The notes under the pieces: generated by a model
The model's input: only the letters and a program-made list of their open reading frames with translations
Told to the model about the DNA's origin: nothing
The model's database searches: none
Part shown: one piece after another, positions 1 to 5,430 of the stretch
Layout: each line of letters opens with the position of its first letter
Numbering within the stretch: position 1 is the stretch's first letter
Assembly (NCBI GenBank): GCA_012841485.1
Contig: DUUU01000576.1
Span: 1-6,362, forward strand
Length of the DNA stretch: 6,362 nt
Reading direction: 5' to 3'
DNA from: Armatimonadota bacterium
GTDB taxonomy: Bacteria > Armatimonadota > JAAZEB01
Position numbers and translations under genes: made by a program

Positions 1-93
1 AAGGGCGGGTACGAAGTGACGGAGTGCCTGCTGGCGCCCGAATGGCAGCGCCTCTTCGAGGAGGCCGCTCAGAGGGTAATCGCGCGCCTGTAA
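1..93 (+). CDS. C-terminal end of an unidentified protein (5' truncated)
   Basis: Reading from base 1 gives 30 sense codons and then TAA at 91-93. The visible peptide starts KGGYEVTECLL and ends EEAAQRVIARL. It has a short polar and hydrophobic stretch followed by an amphipathic helix, as is common at the C-terminus of a soluble enzyme. The frame is open from the window edge. A well-formed hairpin and the ribosome binding site of the next gene follow directly, so this is probably a real gene end. The fragment is too short to assign a family. The 44-nt spacing to the downstream glycosidase-like gene on the same strand suggests possible co-transcription, although the hairpin between them could reduce read-through. 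Confidence 0.6.
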   Translation, partial: KGGYEVTECLLAPEWQRLFEEAAQRVIARL

Positions 94-96
94 GGA

Positions 97-114
97 CGGC
101 ACGAAACCGTGCCG
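97..114. terminator. Short perfect hairpin just after the upstream stop codon
   Basis: CGGCACG (97-103) and CGTGCCG (108-114) are perfect reverse complements around a 4-nt AAAC loop, giving a 7-bp GC-rich stem that begins three bases after the TAA at 91-93. No T-run follows; the next bases are CTTGGAAAGAGG. It therefore does not meet the classic intrinsic-terminator definition. It could be a weak terminator, an mRNA 3'-end stabiliser or an intercistronic processing element. The base pairing is seen directly; the role is inferred. Confidence 0.4.
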
Positions 115-122
115 CTTGGAAA

Positions 123-130
123 GAGGAAAG
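123..130 (+). promoter_or_regulatory. Ribosome binding site that fixes the start of the large gene
   Basis: GAGGAAAG lies 7 nt before the ATG at 138. It supports starting at 138 rather than at the in-frame ATG at 24, which lies inside the upstream gene and would bury the signal peptide behind 38 Arg/Ala-rich residues. Confidence 0.6.
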
Positions 131-137
131 AGAGAGA

Positions 138-3100
138 ATGTCCGAAGTCATCAGGGTCGTATGCGCTAGTTTCCTAGCGATAGCCCTCCTGGCCTGTGCC
201 AAGACGCCCGGCGTCGCGGCAGCCGAGGGCTCCCTCATTCATTACCGGTTTGATCAGGTGGATGGAGAGCGTGTGCCGAACGCGTCCGGAGCGCAGTACT
301 CCGGGCGGATCGAGGGAAACGCGCGCATCACCCGGCTCCCGGATGCGGGAGGAGCCACGGTGCTCTCCCTGGATGGGACGAATGGCTGCATTCAGATTGA
401 GGGTTCCGAGGCGCTGCATCTGGGGGAGGATGGCTTTGCCATCGCCGCCACGGTCCGCTTCAAGGAATCCGGCAGCGTGGAAGGAGCGCCAGAGACTCAC
501 GATATGATCGTGATGAAGCCCGGAGAGTATCTCTTCGGGCGCACCCGCCGCTCCCTCTATTTCAACATCCACGACGGGAACGACTGGGTCGCCGGCATCA
601 CGGGAGGCGACTGCCAGCCCAACACATGGATACACGCGGCGGTGCTGGTCGAGCGCATCTATGAGCCGCCTCAGGGTCGTGTCGGCTACTTCATCCGCCT
701 CTACCAGAACGGCGAGCAGGTGGCAGCGAGGGAAGTCCTCCACTGTACCAGCGCTACGACCGACGACCAGGTGAACATTGGGAAGGGATTTGGCGGGCCG
801 TGGTTTCACAAGGGCGAGATAGCGCACCTCTCGCTCTATAACCGTGCATTGGCCAGCACCGAGCTAAATGCGCTCCTGAGGGCGGAGAAGCTGGCGAAGG
901 TTCGCTTCAAGCACGTGGCCGCGAGCGACGCACGCTACCCAGCGCTGCTGGCGAAGGCGCGAGAGGCTGTGATGGCCCAGCCGGACGCGCGGCGCCGCCC
1001 GCTCGCACGTCTTCTGGCCGCGGTGGAGCAGGCCAACATCCATGTCGAATCCCAGGCGGCGCTGTTGCCCTACCTGGAGACGGTGCGCCGCGTGGCGACC
1101 TCTGGTCAGGACCCGATGCGGCAGTTTGCCGCGGCACATCGCGAGTTCACCTTCCTCGACAACGAGCGGCTCTCGATGGCGCTCTTCGCGCCGCGCCGTG
1201 GCCGAATCGTGCTTTGCAGCCTCTATGACCTGCGAGCAGAGCGGGAGGTTCTCGGCGAGCAGCGGGCGCTCTGGGCGCTTCACTACGAAACCGCCGCGGG
1301 CGGGCAGCCGCATGAGATCGATAGCACCGCCGATTCGCTGGCGATGAAACTCACCGTGCATCCGTCGCGCAAGGCCGCGCGTCTGGAGTGGACGCATGCT
1401 GGCAGCGCCGAGCACCCCATTCAGTTCACCGTGCGCTCGGAGCTGGCGCTCCAGGGCCCTCGGCTCGCGCTCAACTTCTCGCTGGACAACCGGAGCCCCC
1501 GGATCGCCGTGCGCCAGGCCCGCTTCCCAATCATCCGCCTCCGGCGCCTGGAGGAGGGCACCGACCGCCTGCTGGTGCCGCGCATGTCGGGCGTGGTCCA
1601 CGAGAACCCGGTGCAAACCTACTTCAAGTACGAAGGACCGTACCCCTCCGGGGCCGCGCACATGCAGTTCTTTGCCTACTACGATGACCGCGGAGGCGTG
1701 TACGTCGCTTGCGAGGATGGCAAGGCGCGCAGCAAGGATCTGCGGGCGCTTGGGGACGACAACGACTGTGACCTCTCCTATCTGTGGCACGTGGGCTGCC
1801 AGGGCGCCGGCGGCAACGACTTCGCCACGAATGGCGTGGCGGCTGTCGAGCTGTTCGAGGGAGACTGGTTCGACGCGGCGCAGATCTATAAGCGTTTCAC
1901 GCGCACAGCGGAGTGGTGGCCGGCCTCCAGGAGCCGCGAAGACATTCCCGCCTGGTACCGCGAGATGACCGTCTGGTTCCTCGGCAATGCCAACACCCAG
2001 GCGGCGGCTGACGCCCTGATCGCCATGCGCGAGGAGCTCGGCCTGCCGATTGGCTTGCACTGGTACAACTGGAACACGGAGGCGTTTGACGACGACTACC
2101 CCCACTACACGCCGCGCGAGGGTTTCGCCGAAACCACGGCCCGGCTCCGGGCAAAGGGTGTTTATGTCAAGCCCTATATCAACGCCCGGCTCTGGGAGAC
2201 GCGCGACCGAGGCGATGAGGATTTCGAATACACCTCCGTGGCGCTGCCGGCGACGGTGAAGGATCGCCAGGGGAAGCCCGTGACCGAGACCTACGCCAAG
2301 CGCACCTTCTCGCCGATGTGCCCAACGACAGAGGTGTGGCAGCAGCGGGTACACGCAGTCTGCACGCAGCTGGCGCAAGCGGGCGTCGCGGGGATCTATC
2401 TGGATCAGATCGCCGCTGCCAGGCCGCGCCCCTGCTTCGATCCGACGCACCCGCACGCGGCCGGATCCGGCGAGGCGTGGATCGAGCAGGGCTACTGGCC
2501 AATGCTCACCGCCATCCGGCGCGATCTGAAGCAGAAGTATCCCGAACTGATCTTCAACAGCGAGGATGCCGCCGAGCCCTACATGCACGTGCTCGATGGC
2601 TATCTGCCGTGGCGCTTCCTCGATATCGGCCATGTGCCGGCCTACCAGTCGATCTACGCCGGGCGCATCCAGATGACCAGTCGGAGCTATAGCGACACGG
2701 CGTATGATGCTCTCTTCCCGAAGGCCGCCGAGCAGATGCTGTATGGCGAGCAGGTTGGGTGGTTCCCCATCAGCCTGGTGAACTCCAATCCGGTGTTCAA
2801 GCTGTTCGTCAAGAAGCTGGCGCACACGCGGCGCGCCTTCCTGCCCTACTTCAACGAGGGCGACATGCTGAAGCCGGCGGCGTTCGCGTCCGAGATGCCC
2901 ACCGTCACCGCCGATTGGGGCTTCTACGGCCCGCGCGTGATCACGACGCCCGCGGTGCTGCACAGCGCCTGGCGGCTTGGCAACAACATCGCGGTCGTCT
3001 TCGCCAACACCTCGTGCGACTCGATCACCGCTCAAGTGGCGCCGAATGCCGCGGCCTGGGGGCTGGATGCGAAACCGGTGCGCGTGACGCAGTTCGCAGA

Positions 3101-3758
3101 GGGCAAGGATCCCGAGGTTGCCGAGTGGCAACCAGGCCAGCCGTTGCGCCTCACGGTGCCGGGCTACAGCATGGCCGCATGGCTCTTTGTCGCCGGTGGG
3201 AACGACGCTGGCAACCAGGCGCATGCGAGCGCTGCTACGGAGCTGTTCCGCGCGCTGAAGCGGTTCGAGGACGAGGCGGGGCTGACGCCCGAGAAGATGC
3301 GTGCCGAGCGCGCCGCTCAGGACCCCTGGAGCGTGCCCGATGCCCCGGTGCGCACCGCCACGGAGTGGATCCCTGCGTCCGAGGCGCCCAAGCTGGTTCG
3401 GGCGAGAAAGTCGCCCGATGGGAGCTTCGTGGGCTGGATCTCCGCGTCAAGCGCGGTCTGCTTTGGAGCGATTGACTTCGGCGCCGATGCTGGCGGCAAG
3501 CCGGCCATCGAGTGCGAGGTAGCGGTTCCGCCCCACGTCACCAACGCGCGAATCCGCTTCATGGAGGCGGTGGATGGGCGGGGAGTGCCCCTGGCCACGG
3601 CGCGCCTGCCGAAAACCGGCGGCTATGACCAGTATACTACGGTGCGGCTCCCTCTCGCCACGGGAGTGGCTGGGCGGAAGAACATCGTGGTGATCTTCGA
3701 GGGGCGGGGCTCCGGTCTCTGCAACGTCCGTCGTTGGCGCCTGGTACGCGAGCCGTAG
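138..3758 (+). CDS. Exported LamG / DUF6259-like glycoside hydrolase / CBM6-like protein
   Basis: The protein has 1206 residues and is predicted to be a secreted or surface-anchored glycan-acting enzyme. Its start is export-like: a hydrophobic stretch at about residues 7-19, then a lipobox LLAC with Cys20. An alternative signal-peptidase-I site lies after AAA at 27-29. Residues ~31-250 resemble a LamG/concanavalin-like sandwich (LIHYRFD start, LSLYNRAL end). Residues ~250-330 look helical. Residues ~335-600 are a beta-rich domain like the super-sandwich that precedes the barrel in GH31/36/101-type enzymes. Residues ~605-900 look like a TIM barrel of DUF6259 type, with HWYNWN at 641-646, KPYINARLWE at 678-687, GIYLDQ at 752-757 and FNSED at 806-810. 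Asp756 is a nucleophile candidate; Glu809 or Asp810 is an acid/base candidate. A small beta-sandwich follows (~900-1020), then a helical linker and a CBM6-like module (~1083-1204; YDQYTTVRLPL, then NIVVIFEG). The substrate is unknown. The glycosidase role rests on fold resemblance, not on a characterised homologue. Confidence 0.85.
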   Translation: MSEVIRVVCASFLAIALLACAKTPGVAAAEGSLIHYRFDQVDGERVPNASGAQYSGRIEGNARITRLPDAGGATVLSLDGTNGCIQIEGSEALHLGEDGFAIAATVRFKESGSVEGAPETHDMIVMKPGEYLFGRTRRSLYFNIHDGNDWVAGITGGDCQPNTWIHAAVLVERIYEPPQGRVGYFIRLYQNGEQVAAREVLHCTSATTDDQVNIGKGFGGPWFHKGEIAHLSLYNRALASTELNALLRAEKLAKVRFKHVAASDARYPALLAKAREAVMAQPDARRRPLARLLAAVEQANIHVESQAALLPYLETVRRVATSGQDPMRQFAAAHREFTFLDNERLSMALFAPRRGRIVLCSLYDLRAEREVLGEQRALWALHYETAAGGQPHEIDSTADSLAMKLTVHPSRKAARLEWTHAGSAEHPIQFTVRSELALQGPRLALNFSLDNRSPRIAVRQARFPIIRLRRLEEGTDRLLVPRMSGVVHENPVQTYFKYEGPYPSGAAHMQFFAYYDDRGGVYVACEDGKARSKDLRALGDDNDCDLSYLWHVGCQGAGGNDFATNGVAAVELFEGDWFDAAQIYKRFTRTAEWWPASRSREDIPAWYREMTVWFLGNANTQAAADALIAMREELGLPIGLHWYNWNTEAFDDDYPHYTPREGFAETTARLRAKGVYVKPYINARLWETRDRGDEDFEYTSVALPATVKDRQGKPVTETYAKRTFSPMCPTTEVWQQRVHAVCTQLAQAGVAGIYLDQIAAARPRPCFDPTHPHAAGSGEAWIEQGYWPMLTAIRRDLKQKYPELIFNSEDAAEPYMHVLDGYLPWRFLDIGHVPAYQSIYAGRIQMTSRSYSDTAYDALFPKAAEQMLYGEQVGWFPISLVNSNPVFKLFVKKLAHTRRAFLPYFNEGDMLKPAAFASEMPTVTADWGFYGPRVITTPAVLHSAWRLGNNIAVVFANTSCDSITAQVAPNAAAWGLDAKPVRVTQFAEGKDPEVAEWQPGQPLRLTVPGYSMAAWLFVAGGNDAGNQAHASAATELFRALKRFEDEAGLTPEKMRAERAAQDPWSVPDAPVRTATEWIPASEAPKLVRARKSPDGSFVGWISASSAVCFGAIDFGADAGGKPAIECEVAVPPHVTNARIRFMEAVDGRGVPLATARLPKTGGYDQYTTVRLPLATGVAGRKNIVVIFEGRGSGLCNVRRWRLVREP

Positions 3759-3778
3759 CCGAGACCGAGTTTCGGCTA
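3756..3778. terminator. Hairpin overlapping the stop codon of the large gene
   Basis: TAGCCGAGA (3756-3764) pairs with TTTCGGCTA (3770-3778) around a 5-nt CCGAG loop, giving nine base pairs of which one is a G-U wobble. The first three bases of the stem are the TAG stop codon itself. The bases after it are GGCACCTTGGGG, so there is no T-run. It could be a weak terminator or a 3'-end element separating the glycosidase-like gene from doxX. Ribosomes terminating at this TAG would cover the 5' arm. Confidence 0.35.
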
Positions 3779-3818
3779 GGCACCTTGGGGGGAAGAAGCC
3801 CGACAAGCGGATCGCTTC

Positions 3819-3828
3819 GAGGAGGGGA
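3819..3828 (+). promoter_or_regulatory. Strong ribosome binding site before the DoxX gene
   Basis: GAGGAGGGGA precedes two tandem ATG codons at 3831 and 3834. From its GGAGG core (3821-3825) the gap is 5 nt to the first ATG and 8 nt to the second. Spacing slightly favours 3834, so the protein may lack one N-terminal Met. Confidence 0.6.
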
Positions 3829-3830
3829 CG

Positions 3831-4355
3831 ATGATGCGCGGTTTGACCCGCGCCCTGCTGGCGACACGGGAGGAGAACAAGGCAACCCTGCCGCTGCGCA
3901 TCCCGCTCGCGATGGTCTTCGTTGCCCATGGCGCGCAGAAGCTCTTCGGGTGGTTTGGCGGTCACGGCCTCGACGCCACGATAGAGGGCTTCGAGTCGAT
4001 GGGCATCCCCCCGGGGCTGACCAAGCTCGCCGCGACGACCGAGTTCCTGGGGGGCCTGGGGGTGCTTACCGGCTTCCTGACACGCCCGGCGGCGCTGGGA
4101 ATCGCCACGGTGATGGCGGTCGCCACGGCGAAGGTCCATTGGCAACACGGGTTCTTCGTGAACTGGGGCAACCAGCCGGGCCGGGGGCATGGAATCGAGG
4201 CCACGATGGCCCTCGCGGGGATGGCGCTATCGCTGGTGATTTCCGGCGGTGGCGCCCTCTCGGTGGACGCGGCGCTGACCCACGCCAAACCTGAGGAGAA
4301 GGAGGAGAGCGGCGACAGCACCGCCGAGCGTGGGCAGGAGACGCTCTGTGCCTGA
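3831..4355 (+). CDS. DoxX family membrane protein
   Basis: The protein has 174 residues with the typical four-helix DoxX layout. Helix 1 is at about 20-38 and includes the family-like string FVAHGAQKLFGWFGG (residues 30-44). Helix 2 is at ~58-78 (TEFLGGLGVLTGFLT), helix 3 at ~82-98 and helix 4 at ~123-143. A charged 25-30 residue tail at the C-terminus (THAKPEEKEESGD onward) is probably cytoplasmic. DoxX proteins are small inner-membrane proteins. In Mycobacterium tuberculosis one member forms a redox complex with SodA and SseA, but the biochemical role of most members is unknown. It lies 72 nt after the large enzyme gene on the same strand and has its own strong ribosome binding site, so co-transcription is possible but unproven. 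Family assignment is confident; function is not. Confidence 0.9.
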   Translation: MMRGLTRALLATREENKATLPLRIPLAMVFVAHGAQKLFGWFGGHGLDATIEGFESMGIPPGLTKLAATTEFLGGLGVLTGFLTRPAALGIATVMAVATAKVHWQHGFFVNWGNQPGRGHGIEATMALAGMALSLVISGGGALSVDAALTHAKPEEKEESGDSTAERGQETLCA

Positions 4356-4365
4356 GTGGAATACG

Positions 4366-4419
4366 CGACTGAACGGGCGCGAGGATGCGGCGTGCGCTCC
4401 TTGCACGCCCGTTCAGTCG
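4366..4419. terminator. 14-bp perfect inverted repeat after the DoxX gene
   Basis: CGACTGAACGGGCG (4366-4379) and CGCCCGTTCAGTCG (4406-4419) are exact reverse complements separated by 26 nt. The stem begins 10 nt after the TGA of the DoxX gene (4353-4355) and lies between convergent genes, where a terminator is expected. There is no T-run on either side, so release would depend on the stem alone or on Rho. A protein-binding site is an alternative, since the arms are long, perfect and widely spaced. Confidence 0.55.
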
Positions 4420-4431
4420 GACGTTCTACAG

Positions 4432-4473
4432 GGTCCAGCAGGCGCCACCCGATGAGGAGGCGCCTGCTGGACC
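4432..4473. terminator. 15-bp perfect inverted repeat after the PHP gene
   Basis: GGTCCAGCAGGCGCC (4432-4446) and GGCGCCTGCTGGACC (4459-4473) are exact reverse complements around a 12-nt loop, ACCCGATGAGGA. Read on the minus strand, the stem starts 4 nt after the stop codon of the PHP-domain gene (4478-4480), so it is a good candidate for that gene's terminator. It would also act on plus-strand transcription leaving the DoxX gene. No T-run flanks it in either direction. The symmetry is certain; the terminator role is inferred from position and stem strength. Confidence 0.65.
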
Positions 4474-4477
4474 GCCT

Positions 4478-5248
4478 CTACGCGGCCTTCATCTCCGGCG
4501 TCCACAGCTGCTCGCGGGTGATGCCCACGCTCTCCAGGGTCTCCATCATCGGGTGGATGCCCTCGAGACGGCTGATGTCGTGCGAGTCGGTCGCGATGCT
4601 GATCTTCACCCCCCGGCGCGCGATCTCGGCGAGATACTGGGGGTAGGTTTCGCGGAAGGCTTCCCCATACTGCTTCGAGGTGAAGAAGGCGCAGTAGTTC
4701 GCCTCAATCGCCTTGCCGTATTTCAGCGCCGTCTCGGCCAGCTCGCGCGTATGCCAGTCGGGGATCTGCGTCATATCGGTGAGCCACTCCATCGGCCCGC
4801 CGGGCCGAAACTCGGACGCTCCAAACCACCACGGGTGTACCAGCACGTCCACCAGCGGGTTGGCCAGAACCTGGAGCATCAACTGGTGCTGCAGGTCGAT
4901 GATCCCGTCTCTATCCGGCTCCTGGTAGTAGCATGTGTGCGGCCCGCCGATCACGACCTCAAAGCCGCCCTCCGCTAGCTGCTCCTCATCTATGGAAACC
5001 CTGCCCGTCTTATCCAGGACGTTGACCTCCACCCCGAAATAGACCCGCATCGGAGTGTCGATCACGCTCAAGTCGCGCTTGATCAGCGCATGCTTGGGCA
5101 GGAACTGCGGGGCGTTGAGGTGGTCGGTGATGGCGATGGCCTCCAGGCCAAGGCTCTCACAGCGACGCACCACGTCTTTGACGCGCATCGTCTCGTTCGC
5201 GCACCGCAGGTAGTGGGTGTGAATGTGAAAATCATACGGTGAAGGCAT
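4478..5248 (-). CDS. PHP-domain metal-dependent phosphoesterase-like protein
   Basis: The protein has 256 residues and is probably a cytoplasmic metal-dependent hydrolase of the PHP superfamily (histidinol-phosphatase-like). The metal-binding pattern is complete by eye: HIHTH with His8, His10 and His12, ITDH with Asp42-His43, Glu74 (FGVEVN), His104 (GGPHTC), His138 (VLVHPWW), and Asp221-x-His223 (ATDSHD). Members hydrolyse phosphomonoesters or nucleic-acid phosphodiesters with a bi- or trinuclear metal site. The substrate here cannot be read from sequence. Absence of a signal sequence agrees with cytoplasmic location. The start at 5248 is chosen because AAAGGAGG sits 4 nt upstream and the PHP fold begins within eight residues. 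A longer frame back to 5443 only adds Pro/Arg/Gly-rich sequence. It follows the permease gene by 182 nt on the same strand, suggesting possible uptake plus dephosphorylation. Confidence 0.88.
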   Translation of the reverse strand: MPSPYDFHIHTHYLRCANETMRVKDVVRRCESLGLEAIAITDHLNAPQFLPKHALIKRDLSVIDTPMRVYFGVEVNVLDKTGRVSIDEEQLAEGGFEVVIGGPHTCYYQEPDRDGIIDLQHQLMLQVLANPLVDVLVHPWWFGASEFRPGGPMEWLTDMTQIPDWHTRELAETALKYGKAIEANYCAFFTSKQYGEAFRETYPQYLAEIARRGVKISIATDSHDISRLEGIHPMMETLESVGITREQLWTPEMKAA

Positions 5249-5252
5249 GATC

Positions 5253-5260
5253 CCTCCTTT
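5253..5260 (-). promoter_or_regulatory. Ribosome binding site that fixes the PHP gene start
   Basis: On the minus strand AAAGGAGG is followed by GATC and then ATG (5248-5246). This is a near-consensus Shine-Dalgarno element at short spacing and settles the start against longer in-frame alternatives. Confidence 0.7.
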
Positions 5261-5278
5261 ATCGGGTCCATTCGCGCC

Positions 5279-5316
5279 GGGCGGATCCCGCTCCTTCGCG
5301 GGGGGATCCTCCGCCC
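5279..5316. other. Bulged GC-rich hairpin in the leader of the PHP gene
   Basis: GGGCGGATCCCGC (5279-5291) pairs imperfectly with GCGGGGGGATCCTCCGCCC (5298-5316) around a 6-nt loop. The pairing blocks are GGGC/GCCC, GGATCC/GGATCC and CGC/GCG, with small bulges on one side. It lies about 30 nt upstream of the PHP start codon on the minus strand. It could end or attenuate transcription leaving the permease gene, or be a leader structure controlling the PHP gene. The rest of the 182-nt gap (5249-5430) is GC-rich, and I see no convincing -10/-35 promoter in it. Confidence 0.35.
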
Positions 5317-5430
5317 GTGCCCCCGCGCGCGGCTGTTTGCCGGAAGCGTGTGCTCTCTCCATGGGGCTATCTGCCGTTTCGCCCTGGAGGCGGTGCCCCC
5401 TTCCACAAACCGTCCATGCGGCTGCCTCGC

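Noticed and set aside
24..137. In-frame ATG at 24 extending the large protein by 38 residues
   Set aside because: It overlaps the upstream gene, encodes Arg/Ala-rich low-complexity sequence and would hide the signal peptide. The ATG at 138 has a ribosome binding site.
864..3224. 786-codon open frame on the minus strand inside the large gene
   Set aside because: Its product is rich in Arg, His, Gly and Val with no recognisable motif. Long antisense frames are expected opposite a GC-rich coding region, and the plus-strand product has clear domains.
3447..4190. 247-codon minus-strand frame across the end of the large gene and doxX
   Set aside because: It runs antisense to two well-supported genes, has no recognisable domain and no good ribosome binding site.
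5283..5310. Two GGATCC copies as a direct repeat or attachment site
   Set aside because: GGATCC is its own reverse complement, and both copies are explained as arms of the bulged hairpin. No integrase or other mobile gene is nearby.
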